Made by a program: the position numbers and the translations under genes
Shown: positions 52,006-59,792 of the stretch, piece by piece
How the letters are laid out: the number at the start of each line of letters is the position of its first letter
Numbering within the stretch: position 1 is the first letter of the stretch
Origin: JBMOUD01 sp049319665
GTDB taxonomy: Bacteria; Pseudomonadota; Gammaproteobacteria; Enterobacterales; Enterobacteriaceae
Length of the DNA: 64,000 nucleotides
Reading direction: 5' to 3'
Assembly (NCBI RefSeq): GCF_049319665.1
Contig: NZ_JBMOUD010000010.1
Span: forward strand, 121,276 to 185,275
Notes under the pieces: model-generated
Told to the model about the DNA's origin: nothing
What the model saw: the letters and a program-made list of their open reading frames with translations, nothing else
Database searches by the model: none

Positions 52006-52695
52006 CTACATCGAAATCCTACCGCTGTAGAGCACCGTACCGGTCGGTTGTCCGGTGGGTGATCCGCCTTTTGGCTCTAGGCTGATAGCCAGTGTGACGC
52101 CGGATTCAGGCATATTGGCTGCCAGTGTTAGTTGCGTCGGTGACTGAGTGTCTAATAATCCCAGGGAGCGTGGTTTACCTCCTCCTGGAATCGCCCAGAG
52201 TTCGAGGCTATGGTTGGCCGATATGCCAGCGGTTTGCAGCGGCGTCAGCGTTAGACTGCGGGTACTTTTATCCGCGCTGACCACCCATTGTCCCTGATTG
52301 GCAGCACTCTGAGCGTTCGTCAGAATCGCCACTGGCACTAATGGGGCGGGTTGTACCAGCAATCTTGGCATCAGTAACAAGGCCGCTAAACCCGCAGCAA
52401 TTGCCCAGCCGAGATAACGGGTCAGCGGTGTGGTGCGTTTTGCTGAAACTGTCGGGAGCGGTTCTAATGAGACAGGTAACTGACGCTGAATTTTTTTCCA
52501 TACCGATGGCGGTGGTGTTATGAGTGGTAAGCTGTTGTCGAGCTGGGTGAAAGCCTCTTGCCAGCGGATAACCTCGGCCGCCAACTGCGCGTCTTGGCGC
52601 ATGTGCTCTTCGAACTGCTGTCGCGCTGGGCCACGCAGCGTGCCGAGCGCATATTCTGCCGCCAGTGCGGCACGATACTCCCGTCTGTTTTTCAT
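52006..52695 (-). CDS. Anti-sigma factor (RskA/ChrR-like, membrane-anchored)
   Basis: A 229-residue protein. An N-terminal cytoplasmic zinc-independent ASD-like helix bundle (YRAALAAEYALGTLRGPARQQFEEHMRQDAQL) precedes one membrane helix (LGWAIAAGLAALLLMPRLLV, about 92-111) and a periplasmic C-terminal RskA-like domain (AILTNAQSAANQGQWVVSAD to SLELWAIPGGGKPRSLG). The start ATG overlaps the sigma gene stop by 4 nt. It holds the ECF sigma factor in an inactive complex until an extracytoplasmic signal; the signal is unknown. Confidence 0.88.
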   Translation of the reverse strand: MKNRREYRAALAAEYALGTLRGPARQQFEEHMRQDAQLAAEVIRWQEAFTQLDNSLPLITPPPSVWKKIQRQLPVSLEPLPTVSAKRTTPLTRYLGWAIAAGLAALLLMPRLLVQPAPLVPVAILTNAQSAANQGQWVVSADKSTRSLTLTPLQTAGISANHSLELWAIPGGGKPRSLGLLDTQSPTQLTLAANMPESGVTLAISLEPKGGSPTGQPTGTVLYSGRISM

Positions 52696-53273
52696 AGGCC
52701 CACGCAACTTTTTAAATGATCCAAGGCGCGACGGATCCAACTTTTAATCGTGCCAAGCGGTTGTTGGAGATGTTGCGACACTTCGCCGTGCGACAGCCCT
52801 TGATAATAAGCCAGCACCAGACTTTGTCGCTGTTCTGATGGCAGATGCGCCAGGCAATCGGCCAGCACTTTGGCGTCACTGTCTTGTTGTAGCTCATATA
52901 GCGGTTGATCTATAGACTCCGGCAGTTGTGCGATACCGTCATCTTCGAGTTCAAGCCATTGATTATCACTGCCGCGCAGCCAGTCAATAGCCCGGTTACG
53001 CACAATATGTGTTAGCCAGGTAATGGGGGAGCTGAGCGCAGGATTGTAAGACGAGGCCCGGTTCCACACGGTAATAAAACTGTCGTGCAGCACTTCCTCA
53101 GCCCAGGCGTGACGCCGCAGCATACGCAGCGCCACGGCAAACAGCCGGGGGGATGTCAATTTGTAGAGTTGTTCAAATGCATGACGATCGCCTTGTACTA
53201 TTGCGCCCATCAGTTTTTTTTGATGGGCGAGTTCGTCATCCGAGCCGCTGTTTTTCAGCAAATTGTCATGCAT
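52692..53273 (-). CDS. ECF sigma factor (SigK/RpoE group)
   Basis: A 193-residue extracytoplasmic-function sigma factor. Region 2 (FEQLYKLTSPRLFAVALRML then HDSFITVWNRASSYNP and TWLTHIVRNRAIDWLR) and region 4 (LAYYQGLSHGEVSQHLQQPLGTIKSWIRRAL) are complete. It is coupled to the anti-sigma gene and preceded, 66 nt upstream, by a fasciclin gene. The order fasciclin, sigma, anti-sigma is consistent with an autoregulated unit in which the fasciclin protein is a target. A candidate promoter is described at 53968. Confidence 0.92.
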   Translation of the reverse strand: MHDNLLKNSGSDDELAHQKKLMGAIVQGDRHAFEQLYKLTSPRLFAVALRMLRRHAWAEEVLHDSFITVWNRASSYNPALSSPITWLTHIVRNRAIDWLRGSDNQWLELEDDGIAQLPESIDQPLYELQQDSDAKVLADCLAHLPSEQRQSLVLAYYQGLSHGEVSQHLQQPLGTIKSWIRRALDHLKSCVGL

Positions 53274-53339
53274 CTTCCATCCCCGATGTTGCTGAGTTGC
53301 GTCTTTGAGCCGCAATGTCGATTCTCAGTATAGTCGGTT

Positions 53340-53900
53340 TTATTTCGGCATCAGCACAGTATCGATAACATCGATCACGCCATTTTTCTGCTGCACATCG
53401 TAGGTACTGATATTGGCCACATCACCCTTAGCATCCTGTAGTTGAATATTATGTGGGCCATTACTTATTAACCATAATGCTTGGCCATTGACCGTTTTCA
53501 GCTCGGCTTTGCCGCCACCTTTTTTCAGCAGCTTTTCTAGATCTTTCATCTCATATTTACCGGCGACAACATGATAGGTAAGGACGCTGGTGAGGGTGGC
53601 TTTGTTTTCTGGTTTTAGCAGATTATCCACGGTACCGGCGGGGAGTTTGGCGAATGCGGCATTGGTTGGAGCAAACACAGTAAAAGGCCCTTTGCTGGCG
53701 AGCGTATCCACCAGCCCGGCGGCTTTTACGGCGGCGACTAATGTTGTGTGATCTTTGGAGTTTATTGCATTCTCAACGATATTTTTTGATGGGTACATTG
53801 CAGCCCCACCGACCATCGTGGTGCCAGACATCATTGCTGCCATTGACGCAGTGCTAAACATCAGCGAAGCACACAGAGCGGTACGGATAAGCGTTTTCAT
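53340..53900 (-). CDS. Secreted fasciclin (FAS1) domain protein
   Basis: A 186-residue periplasmic protein. Signal peptide KTLIRTALCASLMFSTASMA is followed by AMMSGTTMVGGAAMYPSKNI and a single FAS1 domain from NIVENAINSKDHTTLVAAV to VIDVIDTVLMPK, with the H1 and H2 boxes (GPFTVFAPTNAAFAKL; NGVIDVIDTVL). FAS1 domains mediate cell-surface adhesion; here it is a lone domain. It precedes the ECF sigma gene in the same direction, so it may be both first gene and target of the regulon. Upstream is a candidate ECF promoter. Confidence 0.9.
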   Translation of the reverse strand: MKTLIRTALCASLMFSTASMAAMMSGTTMVGGAAMYPSKNIVENAINSKDHTTLVAAVKAAGLVDTLASKGPFTVFAPTNAAFAKLPAGTVDNLLKPENKATLTSVLTYHVVAGKYEMKDLEKLLKKGGGKAELKTVNGQALWLISNGPHNIQLQDAKGDVANISTYDVQQKNGVIDVIDTVLMPK

Positions 53901-53967
53901 GATGTAATCCTTATTTAGGTTGAGTTGATGAGGCCTAAAGCGATGAAGACTTGGCCTCACATCTCTA

Positions 53968-53996
53968 CATACGAATCAACCGAGTGTTTTGGATGC
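53968..53996 (-). promoter_or_regulatory. Candidate ECF-type promoter of the fasciclin-sigma-anti-sigma unit
   Basis: On the minus strand GCATCC and CGTATG are separated by 17 nt, typical ECF promoter spacing. The start would be about 60 nt before the fasciclin ATG. Both elements are simple and occur by chance, so this is a low-confidence proposal. Confidence 0.35.
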
Positions 53997-54114
53997 ATGA
54001 AAACGAAAAAATAATGATGATTATTTTTTAATGTGTTAATTCATTGTTTTGGTTTGATTTTTAATTATGGCGTTAGTAAAACCACGCCGGGCCGCGTGGT
54101 TTTGATTTTTCAAC

Positions 54115-55206
54115 TTAAGGCTTCACTGGTTCCGCTTTGGTCAAAATATTGCCTTCCCACCCTTTTTGCGCGTAATTAGCCAGATGCTTGATTTGACGTA
54201 CCGGCTGCTGGGCGTCGAAGTTAATCTGCCCGAGGTCTACCCAAACTTGTGAGGCGGCAAACACCGATTTGAAGTGATACTCATGATGGCTGAGATCGGC
54301 AATGGTGGTCCAGTAAGTCGCATCGCCTTTATTTTGCTCAGGGTGCTTGGTGTATTGCTCATAAACTGCTAACTCTTTTTGCTCCTCTTTGGACTCTGGG
54401 TAGCCAATAGGATCGGCAACATTGTTGACTACCGATAGGATAAATCCTTGAGCCTGATCTTTATTATCTGGCTGGGGTACGTTCTTCAAATTAAAACTGG
54501 CGCGCACAAAACGCTGATCGGGTTCTTGACCGCCGGGGATTTTCTCACGAGGAGCATTTTTATACTTTGCCCAATTGATCAGCTGCTTATCAAAAGAGGG
54601 TTGATTGGTCATTACCTGATAGCTTTTATCGTGGTAAATATTCACCTTGCCGTTATCTATCTCAATAATGGCCGAGTCACCGCTGAGGTCTTCAATGGCA
54701 ATATGCTTAGTATCCGAGGCGTAATCTATCGGCATTCTCTTGGCTTCAAGCCTGACATCATTTTTAATCGCGCTAACCGCTTCGTTAACGGTCGAGAAAT
54801 TATCCAAAATATAAGAGAGCCACGCGCGGCTTTCTAATACCGGTTTGTCTTTGTTGCTCGTCTGAATCTGGCTGCCGTTGGCGTAATACTGCGTGTGGCC
54901 TGCGAGGCCTTTTTCATTCATACCATCCATCGGAAATACACCATCGGCATAAATAACAACGCTGCCGTAACGTGTTTTCCATTTTGCGGCTTTCGGGTTA
55001 TCACCGCCATTATGATCCACGCCTCTTGGCGTGATCACTAAAGCGGGATCGACAGGACCGAAAAAGTCCAGATTACGAGCACTGATCATATATCCGGGAT
55101 AATTGTTTAAAAAAACGCGGGTACAGGCTGTGGCCTGGTCGGCCAGTATTCCCCCAGCGGCGAGACCAATCAGCAATGTGGCTACTTTGGTTTGAGATGT
55201 TTTCAT
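54115..55206 (-). CDS. Periplasmic linear amide C-N hydrolase (choloylglycine hydrolase/penicillin V acylase family)
   Basis: Ntn-hydrolase of the bile-salt hydrolase/penicillin V acylase group, 363 residues. The signal peptide (VATLLIGLAAGGILADQATA) is cleaved exactly before Cys28, so signal peptidase exposes the nucleophile of the mature enzyme (CTRVFLNN). The family's Arg (ISARNLDFFG) and Asn/Arg residues (MTNQPSFDKQLINWAKY) are conserved. Related enzymes in Pectobacterium hydrolyse penicillin V and acyl-homoserine lactones. The substrate here is unknown. It is on the same strand as the ECF cluster but not overlapping it. Confidence 0.9.
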   Translation of the reverse strand: MKTSQTKVATLLIGLAAGGILADQATACTRVFLNNYPGYMISARNLDFFGPVDPALVITPRGVDHNGGDNPKAAKWKTRYGSVVIYADGVFPMDGMNEKGLAGHTQYYANGSQIQTSNKDKPVLESRAWLSYILDNFSTVNEAVSAIKNDVRLEAKRMPIDYASDTKHIAIEDLSGDSAIIEIDNGKVNIYHDKSYQVMTNQPSFDKQLINWAKYKNAPREKIPGGQEPDQRFVRASFNLKNVPQPDNKDQAQGFILSVVNNVADPIGYPESKEEQKELAVYEQYTKHPEQNKGDATYWTTIADLSHHEYHFKSVFAASQVWVDLGQINFDAQQPVRQIKHLANYAQKGWEGNILTKAEPVKP

Positions 55207-55375
55207 GATGCGACTCCATTTGCATGAGTAAATGAACAGCCGGTGCTGTTCTATGAAATCAGTATAAGGAGCCGCATTTTTGCGCCGTTCAGATTTTGTG
55301 CCCAAATCTTGTATGGCGCTGGAGAGATGACACAGAAAGCTCATTCTTTCTGTGTCAAAAGTTGTGGTGTTTCTC

Positions 55376-56332
55376 TTACGAGGGACGATCGGCGGTGTTT
55401 TTTATCTCGACGGGGACAATTTTAGCTTTGCGTTGCATGGTCAACGTCGAGCCTGCGGAGGCAACAACGATGGCCGCTAGTGCCAACCACTGCATGGCTT
55501 TAAGCTCTTCGCCGAGGAAAATGATCCCGGAAAGTGCCGCGATAGCGGGTTCCAGACTCATTAACGTACCAAAGGTTTTTGCTGGCAAGCGGGTCAGCGC
55601 CATCATCTCTAACGAGTAAGGCATTGCGGAGCTGAGTAGGGCAATGGCTAATCCCAACGGCAGTACCGCCATGCTGAAGATCGAACTCTCCGCCTGAATC
55701 ATGCCAACCGGGAAGAAGATTAATGCGCCAATCATTGAACCTAATGCTGCCGTGCCTGGCCCATAACTGCTGCCTGCTTTCTTACCAAAAATAATATAGA
55801 CCGCCCAGCAGGCCCCAGCTATCAATGCATAGCATGCACCTAGCAGATCAACATCACTTACGCCGTGTCCAATCGGCAATAAGAAATAGAGGCCAGCAAC
55901 CACCAGAATGACCCAAAGAAAATCAATCGCTCGTCGGGAGGAGAACATGGCGACAGCCAGCGGCCCGGTAAACTCCAATGCCACCGCAATACCCAGCGGA
56001 ACGGTGCGAAGCGATAAATAAAAGACATAGTTCATACAACCGAGCGCCAGTCCGTAAATTAATAACGCGCGGAAGTTGCCGCCACTTATTTTTAGGCGCC
56101 AGGGTCTAAAATAGAATAAGAGAATAATGGCACCCATCCCCAGACGAAGAGCGGTAACGCCCTGCGGGCCGACGATCGGAAACAGCGATTTCGCCAGAGC
56201 GGCTCCCCCTTGTAATGAAAGCATGGCGACAAGTAATAAACAGATCGCTACTAAAGGTGAACTAGGTTTAGGGAGGGTAGCGGCAAGAGGGGCTGAATGA
56301 TTTGAAGAGATAGCATCGGACTGGTTTTTCAC
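55376..56332 (-). CDS. rhtA: Threonine/homoserine exporter RhtA
   Basis: Inner-membrane efflux protein of the EamA (DMT) family for threonine, homoserine and analogues. The product is 318 residues with ten membrane helices. Both EamA repeats are seen: GGAALAKSLFPIVGPQGVTALRLGMG and FTGPLAVAMFSSRR in the first, TRLPAKTFGTLMSLEPAIAALSG in the second. The N-terminus is about 20 residues longer than in E. coli; the annotated start is a GTG (56332). It lies next to ompX and dps as in E. coli. Confidence 0.93.
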   Translation of the reverse strand: MKNQSDAISSNHSAPLAATLPKPSSPLVAICLLLVAMLSLQGGAALAKSLFPIVGPQGVTALRLGMGAIILLFYFRPWRLKISGGNFRALLIYGLALGCMNYVFYLSLRTVPLGIAVALEFTGPLAVAMFSSRRAIDFLWVILVVAGLYFLLPIGHGVSDVDLLGACYALIAGACWAVYIIFGKKAGSSYGPGTAALGSMIGALIFFPVGMIQAESSIFSMAVLPLGLAIALLSSAMPYSLEMMALTRLPAKTFGTLMSLEPAIAALSGIIFLGEELKAMQWLALAAIVVASAGSTLTMQRKAKIVPVEIKNTADRPS

Positions 56333-56741
56333 TGTGTGGTTATCCCTTACTCAGTTTAAGCGTTATGGCTAATACATAGACATGACAATTTAATGATGTG
56401 TGTGGCGGCTTTGATAAAATGGCCGCTAGTGTAGAGGAATCTTATGACAGAAAAACGTAAAAAAAATTTTAAAATAGATCGATTCAGGCCTTTTCTTGAC
56501 ATTAATTGACTAAAAACCACGCGTCTTTTTAAGATTTATCTGCTAATCTAAAAAAGTTCAATAAGTTTTCCTTATATTCTTAAGTCTTAAAATTTGTTTA
56601 AAAACAATGACTTTTTATTAATTGGAAACTTTACGTTACATCATATGACGCATTGGACACCTTATATCAGGCAGAGTTTCACAACGCTTTTTGGTATATT
56701 TTCACGGTGAAGGTTTTTTGGTTCCCATTTTGAGGTGATTT
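56333..56741. other. Gap between rhtA and ompX
   Basis: About 410 bases, AT-rich. It should hold the ompX promoter and a long leader (the AGGTG ribosome site is 7 nt from the ATG). E. coli ompX mRNA is regulated by sRNAs such as CyaR and MicA near its start; I could not check pairing by eye. No small gene was found. Confidence 0.5.
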
Positions 56742-57272
56742 ATGAAAAAAATTGCGTGTCTTTCAGCATTAGCTTGCTTAGTAGCTTTAGGTTCTTCAAG
56801 TGCATTCGCTGGTACTAGCACCGTAACTGGTGGTTATGCTCAAGGTGATATGCAAGGCGTAGTGAACAAAGCTAACGGCTTCAACTTGAAATACCGTTAC
56901 GAGCAAGATAGCAACCCACTGGGCGTTATCGGTTCTTTCACTTACATCACTAAGAACGCGTACAACGACGGTGACAACTACAGCAAGTCACAATACTACG
57001 GCATCACCGCTGGTCCTGCTTACCGTCTGAACGACTGGGCAAGCATCTACGGTGTTGTAGGTATTGGCTTCGGTAAATTCCAAAACAACGACAATTCAAG
57101 CTCTACCGATCTGCGTGATAAAAATTCTTCAAGCGACGTTGGCTTCTCTTACGGTGCGGGTCTGCAATTCAACCCAATCCAGAACGTTGCTCTGGACTTC
57201 TCTTATGAGCAGTCTCGTATCCGCACCACAGACGTTGGTACTTGGATCGCTGGCGTTGGTTACAGCTTCTAA
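56742..57272 (+). CDS. ompX: Outer membrane protein OmpX
   Basis: A 176-residue eight-stranded beta-barrel of the OmpX/Ail/PagC family. The signal peptide MKKIACLSALACLVALGSSS is cleaved before the mature N-terminus. Typical strands: TSTVTGGYAQGDMQG, NLKYRYEQDSNPLGVIGSFTY, YYGITAGPAYRLNDWASIYG and VALDFSYEQS, ending in VGYSF. Ail-like functions (adhesion, serum resistance) in Yersinia are known for other members; this one is more like OmpX. Terminator follows. Confidence 0.95.
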   Translation: MKKIACLSALACLVALGSSSAFAGTSTVTGGYAQGDMQGVVNKANGFNLKYRYEQDSNPLGVIGSFTYITKNAYNDGDNYSKSQYYGITAGPAYRLNDWASIYGVVGIGFGKFQNNDNSSSTDLRDKNSSSDVGFSYGAGLQFNPIQNVALDFSYEQSRIRTTDVGTWIAGVGYSF

Positions 57273-57317
57273 TTTAACAGAACAACGCGCGTCACTTGCT
57301 GACATTGCGATGATCTG

Positions 57318-57346
57318 AAAAATCCGCCTCAAGGGGCGGATTTTTA
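57318..57346. terminator. Bidirectional terminator after ompX
   Basis: AAAATCCGCC and GGCGGATTTT form a 10-bp stem with a 6-nt loop followed by TTTATTTC on plus and by T residues on minus. It lies 46 nt after ompX and 50 nt from the molybdoenzyme stop. Confidence 0.85.
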
Positions 57347-57395
57347 TTTCTGACTACTGCTCACGCATTCCGCTATTGTCGATGACAATTCCAAC

Positions 57396-58160
57396 TCAGA
57401 TTCCGCTAAACCAGTTGTAGCCTTGATCCTCCCAATACCCGCCAGGATAGTCATCGGTGACAAAAATAGCGCCGATATGTTTGGCATTCTTAAAGCCCAA
57501 CTTAGTTGGCATACGCAACCGTAGCGGGTAACCGAAGTCTGGTGGCAATGGTTCACCACCAAAATCCAGGGCTAAAATTGTTTGTGGATGCAGCGCCGTC
57601 GCCATATCAATACTCGAGTAGTAACGATCATCACATTTAAAACCAACATATTTCGAATTCAGATCGGCCCCAACGTGCTCAAGAAATACCTTAAGTGGCA
57701 CGCCGCTCCATTGACCGATGGCACTCCATCCTTCAATACAAATTAAGCGGGTAATTTGGCTGCTCTGTGGCAAACGTTGTAATTGCTCTAATGTCCACGG
57801 AGTTTTCTTTTGTACCTTGCCAGAGACCTCAAGCCGGTAATTAGGGATATCGATTTCTGGCACATTATATTCTGGGTAGTAGGCGTTAAAGCGGAAAGGT
57901 TTGGTGATCTGATCGGCGCGATAAGTCTGTGCCAGTTTGGTACCACTAAATAACCAGCCTTGTACACGGTCATTCCAGCGCGACATCGCCCACAACACTT
58001 TATCAACCTCATCACCATCTTGCATATTACAACCTGTCAGCATCGATACCGCACCGAGCGTGAGTCCAGATCGTAAAAACAAGCGGCGTTGAATATTAAC
58101 CAGTTGTTTGCGCTGGTCTGGCTCAAGTATGACTTTAGGCCGTTTAGATTTCTCAGGCAT
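57396..58160 (-). CDS. Tat-exported molybdopterin oxidoreductase (MsrP/sulfite oxidase fold), putative lipoprotein
   Basis: A 254-residue protein of the SUOX fold. A twin-arginine signal RRLFLRSG (Arg25-Arg26) leads into TLGAVSMLTGC; Cys44 sits in a lipobox-like LTGC, so it may be a Tat lipoprotein. The molybdenum ligand is Cys141 in LICIEGWSAIGQWSGV, and PLRLRMPTKLGFKNAKHI fits the pterin-binding fold. MsrP enzymes reduce methionine sulfoxide; others oxidise sulfite; the substrate is uncertain. Its ATG overlaps the cytochrome gene stop by 8 nt. It lies in an operon with a cytochrome b and a small periplasmic protein. Confidence 0.85.
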   Translation of the reverse strand: MPEKSKRPKVILEPDQRKQLVNIQRRLFLRSGLTLGAVSMLTGCNMQDGDEVDKVLWAMSRWNDRVQGWLFSGTKLAQTYRADQITKPFRFNAYYPEYNVPEIDIPNYRLEVSGKVQKKTPWTLEQLQRLPQSSQITRLICIEGWSAIGQWSGVPLKVFLEHVGADLNSKYVGFKCDDRYYSSIDMATALHPQTILALDFGGEPLPPDFGYPLRLRMPTKLGFKNAKHIGAIFVTDDYPGGYWEDQGYNWFSGI

Positions 58161-58767
58161 CGGTGTCACCTTCTTTTTTGCCGCCGGTTATCATGGCTGG
58201 TAGCGTTTTAGGTACCATAATCACCATGAAAACATGCACAACGACAAATAAAACAATGCCGCTCATCCCGAAAAAATGCAGGTAACGAGCAGTATCAAAT
58301 CCGCCCATTAATTTTGCCAGCCAGCTTAGTTGCACCGGTTTCCACATCGATAATCCCGATAACACCATCAGTACACCGAGCAGTAATACGCCGATATACA
58401 TGATTTTTTGTATCGCGTTGTAATGCCCTGATTTGTGCGGCAAACGCCAGGTCACTGCGCGTCGGATGTCTTGGCATATTGATGCTGGCGTCACCGGCAG
58501 GAAATCACGTTTAAAATGGCCGCTGCAAAATCCCCAAATGAGATAAAGCAGCCCGTTGGCGACTAAAAACCACATAATAGCCAGATGCCAGCCAATATTG
58601 CCGCCGAGCCATTCGCCGAGCGTAGCCTTTTGCGGAAAACTAAAATTATCAAATAAAGGATCGGCGTTATAGATCCCCCATCCGCTAGATACCATGCCAA
58701 TCATGGCGAAGAAATTAACCCAATGAGTGAGGCGAACGGGCAAGGAGTGGGCTTTTTTATGACGCAT
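58153..58767 (-). CDS. Cytochrome b (b561/Ni-hydrogenase-type) membrane subunit
   Basis: A 204-residue four-helix membrane protein. His15 (PVRLTHWVNFFAM), His61 (NIGWHLAIMWF), and a pair near 166-180 (YLHFFGMSGIVLFVVVHVFMV) are candidate haem b ligands, matching the cytochrome b561 family. It probably passes electrons from the quinone pool to the molybdoenzyme, whose gene starts 8 nt before its stop. Sequence resembles E. coli YedZ/MsrQ only in function; it is closer to b561/HybB-like proteins by pattern. Confidence 0.8.
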   Translation of the reverse strand: MRHKKAHSLPVRLTHWVNFFAMIGMVSSGWGIYNADPLFDNFSFPQKATLGEWLGGNIGWHLAIMWFLVANGLLYLIWGFCSGHFKRDFLPVTPASICQDIRRAVTWRLPHKSGHYNAIQKIMYIGVLLLGVLMVLSGLSMWKPVQLSWLAKLMGGFDTARYLHFFGMSGIVLFVVVHVFMVIMVPKTLPAMITGGKKEGDTDA

Positions 58768-58876
58768 CGTCAGCTCCTGATTAATGGGCAGAGAGTCGAG
58801 ATTTTTGCTATTAACACACTGCCAGACGGGATCACTACCTTGTCCAACAGTGTGTTGGCTATCAGACTCAAATTAA

Positions 58877-59512
58877 TTACATCGGTGGAACAACGCCGTC
58901 CTTGCCTGCGGCAATACCGCGTGCGGTTAAAGTGCCTTGAGCATCTTTGGTTGCAAATAGGACAATATGCGCACCCGCTTTCAACAGGCTGCGATCGGCT
59001 GGTGCGAGCAGTACAACCGGAACATCATCAGGCACGACAACGGTTTTCTCGCCATTTTGATATTTGACCGTTAAGGTGCGGCCATTGCTATTAACCAGTT
59101 TGCCCACGGTGCCATTGGTCATGGTATTGATTTTGCCATCGGCAGATTCAAAAGGATTAAAGCCTTCGCCGCTGCCACGCAGACTCGGCGCAAATACGTG
59201 AACTTCTAAGGCTTTGAGCGTGCCATCCGCTTGTGGAACGGCGGCAGTCCCGATGAAACTATCCGGCTGTATATCTGACATTTTCCCTTTGGTCACTTGG
59301 GTGACTTTAGTTTGCTCGGTCAACTGTACATCCAGTTTTTGTCCTTGGCGCGTAGTCACTTCGATTGACGTTGGCGTGACGGAGTCAATTGTGCCGCGCG
59401 TTGGTGAAATGGGGTGTACGGCATCAGCGGCAAACGCACCGCTCGCGAGAGTTAACGAAGAGACCAATAACGATGAAAGCAATAAGCTAGCGATACGGGA
59501 AGACCTAATCAT
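58877..59512 (-). CDS. Small periplasmic protein of unknown function
   Basis: A 211-residue protein with a clear signal peptide (SLLLSSLLVSSLTLASGAFA then ADAVHPISP). The mature part is rich in Thr, Val and Gly (GTIDSVTPTSIEVTTRQGQ, VGKLVNSNGRTLTVKYQNGE) and looks like tandem small beta-barrels of the DUF5666 or OB type, an impression only. It is the first gene of the redox operon, 109 nt upstream of the cytochrome gene and divergent from the two-component system. The HprR/CusR-type palindrome is between them. Confidence 0.75.
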   Translation of the reverse strand: MIRSSRIASLLLSSLLVSSLTLASGAFAADAVHPISPTRGTIDSVTPTSIEVTTRQGQKLDVQLTEQTKVTQVTKGKMSDIQPDSFIGTAAVPQADGTLKALEVHVFAPSLRGSGEGFNPFESADGKINTMTNGTVGKLVNSNGRTLTVKYQNGEKTVVVPDDVPVVLLAPADRSLLKAGAHIVLFATKDAQGTLTARGIAAGKDGVVPPM

Positions 59513-59653
59513 GTTGTTCTCCAGATAGTTTGCATAGGGAAGTGTGGCGATAAATTTCTTATGTAGTTCGGGTATAACACAGCTAAATCGTGCTTATTTG
59601 GATGTGTGTCACGCTCAGAGTGGATGATGGAAAGGGTTAGGGTGATGACATTT

Positions 59654-59673
59654 TGATGACAATATTGTCATCA
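59654..59673. promoter_or_regulatory. HprR/CusR-type operator (perfect 20-bp palindrome)
   Basis: TGATGACAATATTGTCATCA is a perfect 20-bp palindrome. Its core TGACAA-N2-TTGTCA is the CusR/HprR box. It lies between the divergent redox operon (start 59512) and the two-component system (start 59793), so one site could control both. Confidence 0.85.
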
Positions 59674-59733
59674 ACGGTTGAGGCAAAGATTGGTAAACTT
59701 CGTGGAGTAAACCTGCTACGTAGTTTTCTTATC

Positions 59734-59765
59734 TATACCCTGTATCTTGAAGTTTCTTGGGTATA
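59734..59765. repeat. Mini-ERIC (32 bp) in the leader of the response regulator
   Basis: TATACCCTGTATCTTGAAGT runs straight into TTCTTGGGTATA, the two ERIC ends with the centre deleted. It lies 27 nt before the response regulator ATG and forms a short palindrome. Confidence 0.6.
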
Positions 59766-59792
59766 CATGATTTTTACCCTTGTGGAGCCTGT

